A stretch of 64,000 nucleotides of DNA from Salinicola salarius (GCF_002179555.1 NZ_NHOU01000002.1:1-64000); one strand, 5' to 3'; positions 10,758-20,034 are shown, counted from the stretch's first letter. Program-made: numbers and translations. Notes: a model not told the origin generated them from the sequence alone.

Positions 10758-11864
10758 CTACTCGATTTCTTCCTCCAGCTCATCCAGCGCTTCCTGAGCC
10801 TTGCGCTGACGCCGCCGTCTACGCTCCGAGGGGCTCAACATCTTGGCGATCCAGCGCGTCTCGGGATGGCTGTCCAACGCGATCTTGAGCGTCATCGTCA
10901 GCGGTACCGACAGCAGCATGCCGACCGGCCCCAGAACCCACCCCCAGACCACCAGGGAAAGAAACGCGACCAGCGTCGATAGTCCCATCGTTCGGCCCAT
11001 GACACGCGGCTCGACGATGTTGCCAAGAATGAAGTTGATGGTGAGATAGGTACCCGACAGGATCAGCGCCTTCACTACCCCGCCGTCCGGCATCGCGAGT
11101 GTCAGCAGGACCGGCGGCACCGCGGCCAGCACCGAGCCGATATTGGGAATGTAATTGAGAATGAAAGCCAGCGCCCCCCAGAGCAGCGCGAACTTCACCC
11201 CGACGAGCCATGCCGAAATCGTGACCAGCACCCCCGTGATCAGGCTGATCACGGTTTTTACTGCCATGTAGCGCTTGAGGTTGTAGCTGAACTCGGTGAA
11301 CCGCTCCAGACTCGGCCCCGGATTGGTCAGTGCCCTGGCCACCTTCTGGCGAAAATCCAGCGTCTCGAACAGCATGAAATTGACCATCAGCAGAATGACC
11401 AGACTCTGGGACAAGACTAGGCCCAGGCCGCTGAGAAAGCCGGAGACCCAGCTCTGGTCGTCGGAGTCGTCGACCATGTCGGAAAGCTGCTGCGGCGAGA
11501 CGGAGAGCCCCTGGTTGGCCAGCCACTCCAGCAGAGTCAAATAGTGCCCTTGGAGCTGCTTCTGCGTTTCCGGCCAGCTCTCCATGAACATCGCGAAGCT
11601 GTTGGCCAGCAAGGTGCCGAACAGCGCCAGCAATCCGCCCAGTATCAGCAGCGTGATCAGTACGGCCGCAAAGGAATTGACCCCTCGGCGGTAGAGCCAG
11701 TGGACCGGCGAGGCACAGATCACGGCAACGAACAGCGACAGCAGTATCGGGATGATGAGACTTTCCGCGGCGCGTATCCCGGCGATGATGATCGTCAGCG
11801 ACGCCAGCGTCAGCATCAGATTGAAGGGAACGTTCCGAAACGTGGGTTCCTGCCCGGGCGACAT
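10758..11864 (-). CDS. AI-2E/PerM family transporter
   Basis: Inner-membrane protein of 368 residues with about eight hydrophobic segments, matching the AI-2 exporter/PerM/YdiK family (hallmark segments LLWGALAFILNYIPNIGS and GNIVEPRVMGRTMGLSTLVAFLSLVVWGWVLGPVGMLL, given here as separate family blocks). Family members are linked to autoinducer export or sodium/proton exchange, and the substrate here is unknown. The C-terminal tail is charged (RRRRRQRKAQEALDELEEE). ATG at 11864 follows AGGATT. It lies downstream of pstB, behind a strong hairpin, where phoU is often found. Confidence 0.85.
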   Translation of the reverse strand: MSPGQEPTFRNVPFNLMLTLASLTIIIAGIRAAESLIIPILLSLFVAVICASPVHWLYRRGVNSFAAVLITLLILGGLLALFGTLLANSFAMFMESWPETQKQLQGHYLTLLEWLANQGLSVSPQQLSDMVDDSDDQSWVSGFLSGLGLVLSQSLVILLMVNFMLFETLDFRQKVARALTNPGPSLERFTEFSYNLKRYMAVKTVISLITGVLVTISAWLVGVKFALLWGALAFILNYIPNIGSVLAAVPPVLLTLAMPDGGVVKALILSGTYLTINFILGNIVEPRVMGRTMGLSTLVAFLSLVVWGWVLGPVGMLLSVPLTMTLKIALDSHPETRWIAKMLSPSERRRRRQRKAQEALDELEEEIE

Positions 11865-11977
11865 AGTGATAATCCTAGTGACACATCCTGTGAATCGAGA
11901 CAGTAGCACGATCCTTGCACGGGTTCGTTGCCACGATGCAAAGTGTCGGAAATATCCTCTTTATCCAGACGCTGAAC

Positions 11978-12013
11978 GCAGACACGCCCGAGCCAGAGCC
12001 CGGGCGTGTCTGC
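11978..12013 (-). terminator. Strong hairpin between pstB and the AI-2E gene
   Basis: A 13-bp perfect inverted repeat (GCAGACACGCCCG and its complement) with a 10-base loop lies 31 bases past the pstB stop. No T run follows on the minus strand, so it may be a terminator or an RNA-stabilising 3' structure. Confidence 0.5.
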
Positions 12014-12043
12014 CAACCTCGATCGACATCCGATCTTCGGCGA

Positions 12044-12868
12044 TCAACCATAACGGCCGGTAATGTAGTCCTCCGTCCGCGATTCCTTCGGCTGGGTGAA
12101 GATCCTGGTCGTGTCGTCACACTCGATCAAACTGCCCAGATACATGAAGGCGGTGATATCCGAAATGCGGGCTGCCTGTTGCATGTTGTGCGTCACGATG
12201 ACGATCGTGTAGTCCTTCTTGAGCTCGTTGATCAGGTCTTCGATATACCCGGTCGAGATAGGGTCCAGCGCCGACGTCGGCTCGTCCAGCAGGATCACTT
12301 CCGGCTTCACCGCGATGGTGCGGGCAATGCAAAGTCGCTGCTGCTGCCCGCCGGAAAGCGCCTGACCACTCTGCTTGAGCTTGTCCTTGACCTCGTTCCA
12401 GAGCGCCGCCTTGCGCAGCGCCCACTCGACTCGCTCTTCGAGCTCGCGTGCCGAGAGCTTCTCGTAGAGACGAATCCCGAAGGCGACGTTGTCGAAGACC
12501 GACATCGGGAACGGCGTCGGCTTCTGAAAGACCATCCCGACCCGGGAGCGCAGCAGGTTGAGATCGACGCCCGAATCGTAGATGTCGTGATCGTCGAGCA
12601 GGATCTGCCCCTCGGTCCGGATCCCCTCGTAGAGGTCATGGATGCGGTTGAAACAGCGAATCAACGTCGACTTGCCGCACCCGGAGGGGCCAATGAAGGC
12701 CGTGACCTGACGCTCCGGAATTTCCATGGAGACGTTCTTGAGCGCCTGGAACTTGCCGTAATAGAGGCTCAGATCGTCCACCCGCAACTTGGTAGCAACC
12801 TGGGGAGCAGGCGTCGCATCGACGGGATCGGCGTCGCGTTTCTGCTTGAGAGAAATATCGGCTGTCAT
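12044..12868 (-). CDS. pstB: Phosphate ABC transporter ATP-binding protein PstB
   Basis: ATPase of 274 residues powering high-affinity phosphate uptake. Walker [10 protein letters not shown], signature [13 protein letters not shown], Walker B VILLDEP and the PstB-specific stretch [18 protein letters not shown] are all present. It is the last pst gene, 20 bases after pstA. No phoU follows. Confidence 0.97.
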   Translation of the reverse strand: MTADISLKQKRDADPVDATPAPQVATKLRVDDLSLYYGKFQALKNVSMEIPERQVTAFIGPSGCGKSTLIRCFNRIHDLYEGIRTEGQILLDDHDIYDSGVDLNLLRSRVGMVFQKPTPFPMSVFDNVAFGIRLYEKLSARELEERVEWALRKAALWNEVKDKLKQSGQALSGGQQQRLCIARTIAVKPEVILLDEPTSALDPISTGYIEDLINELKKDYTIVIVTHNMQQAARISDITAFMYLGSLIECDDTTRIFTQPKESRTEDYITGRYG

Positions 12869-12888
12869 GGCAGTCTCGCAGCTGGAAA

Positions 12889-13740
12889 TCAGGAACGCTG
12901 GCGCGAGAAATAGCGCGCCGCAATGTTCAGAATCAGGATGGCAGCGGTCAGGATCAATGCACCGCCCCAGGCCAGTGCAACCAGGTCGGGAATGAAGGCA
13001 TTGATCGTCATGTTCTGGTAGATGGTCATCGGCAGGTTGGCCATCTCGCTACCCAGGTCGAATAGATTCCACTGGTTGGAATTCAGCGACGTGAACAGCA
13101 GCGGTGCCGTCTCGCCACTGATACGGGCAAAGCCCAACAGGATACCGGTCAGGATGCCTGCGCGAGCGCCGCTGTAGCAGACCCGAACGATGATCCACCA
13201 GCGATGGGCGCCCAGCGCAGCGGCCGCTTCACGCAGCGAATTGGGGATCAGACGCAGCATGTCCTCGGTGGAGCGAATCACCACCGGCACGATGATGACG
13301 GTCAGTGCCAGCACGCCCGCCCAGCCGGAGAAGTTACCCATCGGCACGACGACCACGGCGTAGATGAACAGGCCGATGATGATCGACGGTGCCGACAGGA
13401 GGATATCGTTGATGAAGCGAATCACCTTCGCCATCAGTCCCTTGCCGCTATACTCCGCCAGCCAGGTGCCCGCAGCGACGCCAATGACGGTACCGATCAG
13501 GGTCGCGGCGCAGGTCATGATGAACGTTCCCCAGATCGCATTGCCCAGGCCGCCGCCGGTCATCCGCGTACGCTCGACGAAGGTCGACGGCGAGATCGCG
13601 CCGATGCCCTTGGTCACCAGCGTGAAGAGGATCGCGAACAGGAAGACGAACCCGATCACGGTGGCCAGCTGACAGAGCAGCATCACCAACTGATTGAGCC
13701 GTTTGCGTCGGCGGTAAAGCGGCGTTTGACTGATATTCAT
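12889..13740 (-). CDS. pstA: Phosphate ABC transporter permease PstA
   Basis: Inner-membrane permease of 283 residues with six hydrophobic segments; the EAA-loop region reads [16 protein letters not shown]. It pairs with PstC to form the channel. The ATG at 13740 ([11 protein letters not shown]) is chosen because the longer frame runs into the pstC end. The pstC stop is 16 bases upstream. Confidence 0.95.
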   Translation of the reverse strand: MNISQTPLYRRRKRLNQLVMLLCQLATVIGFVFLFAILFTLVTKGIGAISPSTFVERTRMTGGGLGNAIWGTFIMTCAATLIGTVIGVAAGTWLAEYSGKGLMAKVIRFINDILLSAPSIIIGLFIYAVVVVPMGNFSGWAGVLALTVIIVPVVIRSTEDMLRLIPNSLREAAAALGAHRWWIIVRVCYSGARAGILTGILLGFARISGETAPLLFTSLNSNQWNLFDLGSEMANLPMTIYQNMTINAFIPDLVALAWGGALILTAAILILNIAARYFSRQRS

Positions 13741-13756
13741 GGCTCTCTCCTGCCGC

Positions 13757-14695
13757 TTACGCGTGACGACCGGTACTGTTGCGCAACAGATAGCGCGCGA
13801 ACGCCAGTACCGCAAAGGTGATCAGGAACAGAATCAGACCGAGCGCCAGCAGCGCCGAGCGCTGAGTGCCGTCCGACTCGGAGAACTGGTTGGCGATCAA
13901 GGCTGCGATCGACGTGCCCTGCCCGGTCAGAGTCGTGTTCAGGAACAGGTTGTTGCCGATCACGAACGTTACCGCCATGGTCTCGCCCAGCGCACGCCCC
14001 AGACCGAGGACGACACCGCCGACCAGACCGCCTTTCACCGACGGCAGAATCACGCGCCGCGTCACTTCCCAGGTCGTGCAGCCCAGCCCGTAGGCGGACT
14101 CGCGCATGACCGCAGGCACGGTATTGATCACGTCCCGGCTTACCGCCGTGATGAAGGGAATGATCATCACGGCCAGAATGATGCCCGCCGTCGTCAGACC
14201 GGTACCGGCGGGAAAGACCGTAGGGAACCAGGTGCGCAGCAACGGTGCCAGCACTTCCATACCCCACATGCCGTAAATGATTGATGGGATACCTGCCAGC
14301 AGCTCGATCAACGTGCTCAGCGGCTGACGCAGGAACCCGGGGCATCGCTCGGTCAGGAAGATAGCGATGCCGAAAGAGACCGGCACGGCAATGACGATCG
14401 CGATGAACGACGTCAGCAGCGTCCCGTAGATTGCCGGCAGTGCGCCAAAGACCTCGACGTTGGCCGCCCAGCGGTTTTCCGTAAGAAAGTCCAGGCCGTA
14501 ACGCTGGATTGCCGGCCAGCTGGACAACATCAATGACGCGATGATCGCCCCGAGCAGCAGCAGCACGGCAAAGGCGAACGCGAACAGCGTGCGCTCGAAC
14601 CATACATCGATGCGTGCCTTGCGTCGTAGCCGCTTGCGGGCAGCATCGCTGAGATGCCCCAGGCCGCTGGCTTGAATCGCGTTGGAGGTGGCCAT
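13757..14695 (-). CDS. pstC: Phosphate ABC transporter permease PstC
   Basis: Inner-membrane permease of 312 residues with six to seven hydrophobic segments, including LIELLAGIPSIIYGMWGME and the EAA loop MRESAYGLGCTTWEVTRRV. Two ATGs are close together (14701 and 14695); GAGGA is better spaced for 14695. It works with PstA in the phosphate channel. Confidence 0.95.
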   Translation of the reverse strand: MATSNAIQASGLGHLSDAARKRLRRKARIDVWFERTLFAFAFAVLLLLGAIIASLMLSSWPAIQRYGLDFLTENRWAANVEVFGALPAIYGTLLTSFIAIVIAVPVSFGIAIFLTERCPGFLRQPLSTLIELLAGIPSIIYGMWGMEVLAPLLRTWFPTVFPAGTGLTTAGIILAVMIIPFITAVSRDVINTVPAVMRESAYGLGCTTWEVTRRVILPSVKGGLVGGVVLGLGRALGETMAVTFVIGNNLFLNTTLTGQGTSIAALIANQFSESDGTQRSALLALGLILFLITFAVLAFARYLLRNSTGRHA

Positions 14696-14801
14696 CTTCA
14701 TTCCTCATCGACTTGCCAACATGCCGCCAACCGGCGGCATTCGATACAGCGCCGCGACGGAGGCGGTATCCCGCCCACCGTCGCGGCATGTCATGCAGGG
14801 A

Positions 14802-15845
14802 TTACTGGTTCCAGACAGCGCCGCCATCCGGACCCTGGATTTCGCTCCAGCTGTCGCGAACCATCTCGGCGACGTTCTCCGGCATCGGCACGTAGTCCAG
14901 CTCCTGAGCCATCTCGCTGCCGTTGTTGTAGGCCCAGTCGAAGAATTCCAGTGCCTGACGCGCAGCGTCGGCGTCCTGGACTTCCTTGTGCATCAGGATG
15001 AAAGACGCACCGGTGATCGGCCAGCTTTCGTCACCCGGCTGGTTGGTCAGCACCAGATACATGCCCGGCGCGGCCTTCCAGTCGGCGTTGGCGGCAGCAG
15101 CCATGAACGATTCCATGCTCGGCGCAACGACTTCGCCGGCCTGGTTCTTCAGGTGCACCAGGCTCAGGTCGTTCTGGGCCGCGTAAGCGAACTCGACATA
15201 ACCGATCGCGCCATTGGTGTTGGCGATCTGGCTGGCGACACCAGCGTTCGCCTTGGCGCCGACACCGGCCGGCCACGCGACGGACTTGCCTTCACCCACG
15301 TTGTTGGCGAAATCTTCGCTGACCTGGGACAGGTAATGCGTGAACAGGAAGTTGGTGCCCGAGCCTTCCGCACGGTAGACCGGCGTGATCTGGGTATCCG
15401 GCAGATCCATGTTCGGGTTCAGCTTGGCGATCGCCTCGTCGTCCCAGCTGGTGATCTTGCCCTGGTAGATGTCGGCCAGCGTCGGGCCGTCCAGGTTGAG
15501 CGAACCCCCTTCGATACCTTCGACGTGGAATGCCGCGACCACGCCGCCCATGACCATCGGCCACTGCATCAGGCCGTTCTCGTCGAGCTCTTCCTTGGTC
15601 ATCGGTGCATCGCTGGCGCCGAAGGTGACCGTCTTGGCGACGATCTGCTGAATGCCGCCACCGGAACCGATCGCCTGATAGTTGAGGCCGACACCGGATT
15701 CATCCTGGTAGGCGTCCGCCCACTGCGAATAGACCGGGTACGGGAAGGTTGCGCCGGCGCCGGTAATGGCTTCCTGGGCCTGAACACCAGCGGCACCCAG
15801 AACCAGCGATCCGGAAATGAGCGTTGCGAAGACGTGTTTAAGCAT
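14802..15845 (-). CDS. pstS: Periplasmic phosphate-binding protein PstS
   Basis: Secreted protein of 347 residues with a signal peptide ending GAAGVQAQEA. Phosphate-binding segments GAGATFPYPVYSQWA, GSGGGIQQI, GASDAPM and RAEGSGTNFLFTHYL are clear. It captures phosphate for PstCAB. The ATG at 15845 is preceded by CAGGAT; the longer frame upstream overlaps the promoter. First gene of pstSCAB, controlled by a near-perfect Pho box. Confidence 0.96.
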   Translation of the reverse strand: MLKHVFATLISGSLVLGAAGVQAQEAITGAGATFPYPVYSQWADAYQDESGVGLNYQAIGSGGGIQQIVAKTVTFGASDAPMTKEELDENGLMQWPMVMGGVVAAFHVEGIEGGSLNLDGPTLADIYQGKITSWDDEAIAKLNPNMDLPDTQITPVYRAEGSGTNFLFTHYLSQVSEDFANNVGEGKSVAWPAGVGAKANAGVASQIANTNGAIGYVEFAYAAQNDLSLVHLKNQAGEVVAPSMESFMAAAANADWKAAPGMYLVLTNQPGDESWPITGASFILMHKEVQDADAARQALEFFDWAYNNGSEMAQELDYVPMPENVAEMVRDSWSEIQGPDGGAVWNQ

Positions 15846-15935
15846 AGCGATATCCTGTTTCCACCTTGAATGCGTGAGCGATAACGACGTTGCGAAGGTT
15901 GCCAACACTCTCAGCACACACCGTACTTCAGTGTC

Positions 15936-15953
15936 GTGACAGTTTTATGACAC
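15936..15953 (-). promoter_or_regulatory. Proximal Pho box of pstS
   Basis: On the minus strand GTGTCATAAAACTGTCAC matches the PhoB consensus (two TGTCA units 11 bases apart with the AT-rich spacer), about 90 bases upstream of the pstS ATG. It implies induction of the operon by PhoB under phosphate starvation. Confidence 0.9.
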
Positions 15954-16003
15954 CGATGTAGCAACTATCGCGAAGGTTTCGAGGTCGTGCCCGCCCTGTT
16001 ATG

Positions 16004-16051
16004 AAAAAACCATCGAACGATTGCCCGAAGTCTTCAGGATCGTCGATGGTT
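16004..16051 (-). terminator. Intrinsic terminator between two Pho boxes
   Basis: Minus-strand stem AACCATCGACGAT / ATCGTTCGATGGTT (one bulged base), with further pairing inside (CCTGAA / TTCGGG), followed by six T. It could end the upstream exporter transcript; it also lies between the distal Pho box and pstS. Apart from these sites, the 319-base region 15846-16164 shows no gene. Confidence 0.85.
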
Positions 16052-16104
16052 CTTTGACGGAGCATTACCGTGACAACCTTCGCGCCACCACAGTGGCAAG
16101 GTTT

Positions 16105-16123
16105 GATGACAACAGGATGACAA
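16105..16123 (-). promoter_or_regulatory. Distal Pho box
   Basis: On the minus strand TTGTCATCCTGTTGTCATC has two TGTCA units spaced 11 bases apart, as in a Pho box, though the spacer is not AT-rich. It lies about 260 bases upstream of pstS and before the terminator at 16004-16051. Confidence 0.55.
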
Positions 16124-16164
16124 ACGTCAAATCGGGTAACGATATCGCCGCTTCGGGTAACGGC

Positions 16165-17379
16165 TCAGGATGTCATCTCGTCAGACACGACACGGCGTTT
16201 GAGCGCCCGGCCGGCCAGCATGCGAACGGCAACATTGCCCAGTAGCGTGGCGCCCAGCATCGTCAGCACCGTCGGCCAGGCGCTGGCCAGTTCAAAGGCC
16301 CCTACCAGCGCCCCCGAGACGGCGCCGCAAGTAAACTGCAGACAGCCTTGCAACGCGGTCGCCGTCGCGCTCATGCGCGGGAAATGATCCAGCATCGACG
16401 ACATCGCATTGGGGCTGATCAGCCCCTGCATGCCCACGAACACCACCATCAGCGGCGCGACGGTGAAGATGGAGTCCAGCCCCGTCGCCACCATGGAGAC
16501 CAGCAGTAACCCCGCCGTGAGCTGGATTCCCAGCCCCAGGAGCAGATTCTGCTGCGGTGTGCGCGTCTTCAGCAGCCGGATATTGAGCCGGCTGGACGAT
16601 GCCATGATCAGGATGTTGGCGCCGAAGACGAAAGGATAGAGCGTGGTCGAAAGCCCGTAGTGCTCCATGTACAGATAAGGAGAGCCGGTGATGAACGCGA
16701 ACATGCCGGCAAACGACATCGACACCGCACCGATGTACCCCATCGCTTCGCGATGCCGAAGCACGCTGACGTAGTTGCCGAGGATCTGACGTGCCGAAGG
16801 CGCCTGCGGATCGCGTCCATGGGTTTCCGGGAGATAGCGCCCCAGCAGCCACAGCACGAACGCGGCATAGACGGCGAGAAAAAGGAAAATCAGCCACCAG
16901 TCCGCCAGATTCAGCAACGCACTGCCGATGGCGGGTGCCACCAGCGGCGCCATCATCAGGATCATTACCATGGTGGACATCACCTTGGCTGCCTCGCGGC
17001 CACTGAATCGGTCACGCACGATCGCCGCGGAATTCACCACGCAGGCCCCGCCGCCCAGCGCCTGCACGAACCGCCACCCCCACAGTGTCGCCAGCGAACC
17101 CACCTGGGTCAGCGCCAGACTGGCGATGAAGAAGACGCCTAGCCCCAGCATCAACACCGGCTTACGGCCGAAGCGATCCGAAAGCGGCCCGCAAATCAGC
17201 TGACCAAGCGCGAATCCGAACAGAAAGACGCTGAGAGACAGCTCCGTATGATGCACGCTGGCACCAATCGAAGCAGCCAGTGACGGCATCGCCGGCAGAT
17301 AGGCATCGATTGCCAGCGGCGCCAGCGCCGTATTGGCTGCGACCAAAAACGCCAGACGGCGTGCGCTCAAAGTCGTCAC
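16165..17379 (-). CDS. Bcr/CflA-family multidrug efflux MFS transporter
   Basis: Major facilitator protein of 404 residues with twelve predicted membrane segments. The family signature is LAPLAIDAYLPAMPSLA at the N terminus, the MFS loop motif GPLSDRFGRKPVLMLGL after the second segment, and RFVQALGGGACVVN in the fifth. Members export drugs such as bicyclomycin, chloramphenicol or sulfonamides, or cysteine, and the substrate here is unknown. ATG at 17379 follows AGGAGAGAGT. It appears to be a single-gene unit. Confidence 0.9.
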   Translation of the reverse strand: MTTLSARRLAFLVAANTALAPLAIDAYLPAMPSLAASIGASVHHTELSLSVFLFGFALGQLICGPLSDRFGRKPVLMLGLGVFFIASLALTQVGSLATLWGWRFVQALGGGACVVNSAAIVRDRFSGREAAKVMSTMVMILMMAPLVAPAIGSALLNLADWWLIFLFLAVYAAFVLWLLGRYLPETHGRDPQAPSARQILGNYVSVLRHREAMGYIGAVSMSFAGMFAFITGSPYLYMEHYGLSTTLYPFVFGANILIMASSSRLNIRLLKTRTPQQNLLLGLGIQLTAGLLLVSMVATGLDSIFTVAPLMVVFVGMQGLISPNAMSSMLDHFPRMSATATALQGCLQFTCGAVSGALVGAFELASAWPTVLTMLGATLLGNVAVRMLAGRALKRRVVSDEMTS

Positions 17380-17459
17380 ACTCTCTCCTTAACACTCCGG
17401 CGCCTCACTCCGATTTTCCTGCCGGAGGCAAACTGGAAGGAACCCATGGGAAATCAAGC

Positions 17460-17487
17460 AAAAACGCCTTGCCAAAGCGGCAAGGCG
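17460..17487 (-). terminator. Intrinsic terminator after the STAS gene
   Basis: Minus-strand stem CGCCTTGCC / GGCAAGGCG with a GCTTT loop and five T. It lies 146 bases past the STAS gene stop and would end the minus-strand transcript before the exporter gene. Confidence 0.85.
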
Positions 17488-17632
17488 CGAAGGTTCGACA
17501 CCCGATAATCACAACATAGCATTCTAAACACGATCCTGAGGCTGCCGCGGAAGGCTGCCCGGTCCCGGCTCATGGCTGGTGCTTCTGTTTCCGGCCCGAC
17601 AGCTCGTCATGCCCGGCACCTAATCGTTCGGA

Positions 17633-18139
17633 TCAGCCGCGCGATGGCGCGTTGGTGCGCTGTGACTCGAGCAGTTCGACGAACGGCTGAAACTCGTGCC
17701 GATTGTGCTCGCTCATACGCATGAGGATGCGGTGAGCCTCGAGGATTCGCCGCTGGATGTCATTTTCATCCGCCTCGACATGGGGCAGCTCGTCCAGCTC
17801 CGACGGCTCGGTCAGCGGGGCTTCCAGCAGCGTGAAATAGCGCGCGAACCCCATCACATCCAGCATGCGTCGCACGTCCGGGTGTTCAGCGATGATCGTG
17901 GGCGGATCATCCAGCCGCCCCTGCACGGCCATCGCCACCTTGGCCAGAAAGCCCAGTGCGGTCGAGTCAACATTGGTAGCCTCGCGCAGGTCGACCATCA
18001 CTGCGCGCAGCCCCGGCAGTTCCGCCAGGCGCTGGGCCTCGGCATCCAGAGTGGCACACAGCGTCAGCCGCACGTCACCGCACAGCTTGAGCACAAATAC
18101 GCCCGACTCGAAGGCCGCCTTGATTCGCCCTTCAATCAT
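17633..18139 (-). CDS. STAS-domain protein (anti-anti-sigma type)
   Basis: Cytoplasmic protein of 168 residues. Residues about 1-105 form a STAS domain, with the switch motif NVDSTALGFLAKVA whose serine in D-S is the residue normally phosphorylated in SpoIIAA-type antagonists. A charged C-terminal extension of about 60 residues (LDELPHVEADENDIQRRILE) is not part of the domain. The start is ATG 18139 (or GTG 18151), overlapping the end of the phosphatase gene, so the two are translationally coupled. It is the likely substrate of that phosphatase. No partner kinase or sigma factor gene is nearby. Confidence 0.85.
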   Translation of the reverse strand: MIEGRIKAAFESGVFVLKLCGDVRLTLCATLDAEAQRLAELPGLRAVMVDLREATNVDSTALGFLAKVAMAVQGRLDDPPTIIAEHPDVRRMLDVMGFARYFTLLEAPLTEPSELDELPHVEADENDIQRRILEAHRILMRMSEHNRHEFQPFVELLESQRTNAPSRG

Positions 18140-19328
18140 GGTCGAAACCACTCAGTGTCATCATGCTGAGATCATCCGGCAGAGGATCCCCCAGCGCCAA
18201 CCCTTCCCTCAGATCGTCGACGCTGGTGCAGTGTGTCGTGCGGCGCTCGAGTTCCATGAGCCGCGCGTCCAGTGAATCCGCCGGCAAACACTCGAGAACG
18301 CCGTCGGAGCAGAACCAGAGTCGAAACGACTCCGGCAAGGGACAACCATAGATGGGGTACTCGACATCGGGAAACAACCCCACGGGAGGCCCTTCGCCTC
18401 CCAGATAAGCGCTACGCCCCTCGGCCTGAAGAATCGGCATTGGCAACTGGGCGCCGAGCGCATAGTGCAGAAAACGACGCTCGTGGTCCAGTACCCCGGC
18501 GAAGACCGTCGCATGCTTGCCGATTCCGGTCTCGAGCAGCTCACGGTTGAGCTCGCCCAACCATCGCGACGGAAACGCCTCCGGCAACAATGTTCGCCAT
18601 TGAGCCAGCCAGCGGTTGCAGAGATACCGCAGAAGCACGGTAACGAACGCCGACGAGGAGCCGTGCCCGGCGACGTCGGCAAAGTAAAAGAAACTGTAAC
18701 GGTCGTCGCAGCGCTGGAAGTCCAGAAAATCGCCCGACAGGTACAGCGATGGCGCGAACCAGTAGTCACAGCGCACGCCAAGGTGCGTAACGCCCTGGGG
18801 CGGCAGCAACTTGCGCTGCACGTGGCCTCCCGCACGCTGATCGTCCCGCAGCATGGCGAGATGCTTCTCGAGACGTTCATTGAGCGCCTCGAGCTCTGCC
18901 CGGCTCTGGCTATGATCACGCGACAACCGATCCAGTTCCAGGGCTCGCTCAACCAGACGCCGCAGAATATCGGCATGCTTCAACGGCTCGACCAGATAGT
19001 CGATCAGGCCTGCATCGAGCGCCTTGTGCAGATCGCCATCGCGACGACTCTCGCTGATCACGATGGTCGGACGCCCGACGGCAAGCCGCTCCCAGCCATC
19101 GTGGGAGACGGCCCGCACATGCGCAACGACCAGATCGCAGTGCGCCGGCAAGGTCGAGACCGAAACGGCCACTCGCACCTCGACGTCGAGGCGAGAAAGC
19201 TCTTCCGCCAACCGCTCGCGATCCGGTCCGGGCAGATCGATCAGCCCGATCACGGGCAACTCGTCCGACAGCGTCTTGGACACGGGTCTACTCGGCGAAG
19301 TCGTCTTCACTATATTCGAAATCGTCAC
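18132..19328 (-). CDS. SpoIIE-type phosphatase with degenerate receiver domain
   Basis: About 398 residues: an N-terminal receiver-like domain (about 22-135), a coiled-coil linker (about 135-165) and a PP2C/SpoIIE serine phosphatase domain (about 175-395). The phosphatase has SGDFLDF, FADVAGHGSSSAF, SDGVLECL and LPDDLSMM, covering the metal ligands. The receiver lacks the usual acidic phosphorylation aspartate (DLVVAHV, His at that place) and the conserved lysine (YLVEP instead of K-P), so it is probably not phosphorylated. The GTG at 19328 lies inside mlaA; GTGs at 19310 and 19283 are alternatives, so the N terminus is uncertain. Vicinity to mlaA resembles PA2798-PA2800 of Pseudomonas as I remember it. 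Confidence 0.85.
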   Translation of the reverse strand: MTISNIVKTTSPSRPVSKTLSDELPVIGLIDLPGPDRERLAEELSRLDVEVRVAVSVSTLPAHCDLVVAHVRAVSHDGWERLAVGRPTIVISESRRDGDLHKALDAGLIDYLVEPLKHADILRRLVERALELDRLSRDHSQSRAELEALNERLEKHLAMLRDDQRAGGHVQRKLLPPQGVTHLGVRCDYWFAPSLYLSGDFLDFQRCDDRYSFFYFADVAGHGSSSAFVTVLLRYLCNRWLAQWRTLLPEAFPSRWLGELNRELLETGIGKHATVFAGVLDHERRFLHYALGAQLPMPILQAEGRSAYLGGEGPPVGLFPDVEYPIYGCPLPESFRLWFCSDGVLECLPADSLDARLMELERRTTHCTSVDDLREGLALGDPLPDDLSMMTLSGFDHD

Positions 19329-20034
19329 CGAAACCGCCGCTGGCGAAGGGATCCTCCCCCGCTGCGCCGTTGGTGACCTCGAACTGCCGACGCTGGAGAT
19401 AAGCGTCGCGAATGAAGCTGTAGCGGTCCCCCTGGATCAACGCCTCCTGGTCGAGCAGGCTGGCACGCAGATCCACGTAGCGCAGGAAGGTCAGGCCGTA
19501 ACGCCATTTATCGTCCTCCACATAGGTGACCGGATAGGTATACATATCGACCGGCAGGCCGCTGGTATCGCGAACGGTACTCGGCCCCAGGATCGGCAGC
19601 ACCAGGTAGGGGCCGGAATCGACACCCCAGACGCCCAGCGTCTGGCCGAAGTCTTCCTCGTTCTCGTTCAGACCCATTCGTGTGGCCGGGTCGAGAACGC
19701 CGCCGACGCCGAGAATGGTATTGACCAGGAAACGGCCGGACGCCACGCCAGCGTTGCCCCACTGCCACTGGAGGATGCTATTGAAGACGGTACGGATCTC
19801 GCCCAGGTTGGAGAAGAAGTTACCCACGCCATCCTGGACCGGATCGGGCGTGACGGTGTCGTAACCCTGGGCGATCGGTTTCAGCGCATAGCGATCGAGC
19901 GTGTCGTTGAACTGATAGACGCCCCGGTTGAAGCCTTCCCAAGGGTCCTGAGGATTGGAATCCTGTCCCGTCGAGGCACAGCCGCTCAACGCTGCAGCGA
20001 CACAGACACCACCCAGCCAATGGATCGATTTCAT
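19288..20034 (-). CDS. mlaA: Outer-membrane lipid asymmetry lipoprotein MlaA (VacJ)
   Basis: Lipoprotein of 248 residues with a signal peptide and lipobox LSGC (lipidated Cys19). The MlaA core is recognisable in DPWEGFNRGVYQFNDTLDRY, the VGNFFSNLGE region and GPYLVLPILGPSTVRD. MlaA removes misplaced phospholipids from the outer leaflet of the outer membrane and hands them to MlaC. The ATG at 20034 overlaps the stop of the upstream synthase (TAATG); a GTG at 20040 is possible. The acidic C-terminal tail (DDFEYSEDDFAE) is beyond the family core. Confidence 0.95.
   Translation of the reverse strand: MKSIHWLGGVCVAAALSGCASTGQDSNPQDPWEGFNRGVYQFNDTLDRYALKPIAQGYDTVTPDPVQDGVGNFFSNLGEIRTVFNSILQWQWGNAGVASGRFLVNTILGVGGVLDPATRMGLNENEEDFGQTLGVWGVDSGPYLVLPILGPSTVRDTSGLPVDMYTYPVTYVEDDKWRYGLTFLRYVDLRASLLDQEALIQGDRYSFIRDAYLQRRQFEVTNGAAGEDPFASGGFGDDFEYSEDDFAE

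Noticed and set aside
14682..15869. 395-residue plus-strand frame opposite pstS
   Set aside because: Shadow of pstS; no recognisable domain or ribosome site.
17480..17520. tRNA-like GGTTCGA segment
   Set aside because: Only an isolated T-arm-like match; no cloverleaf or acceptor stem can be drawn, and the adjacent hairpin is a terminator.
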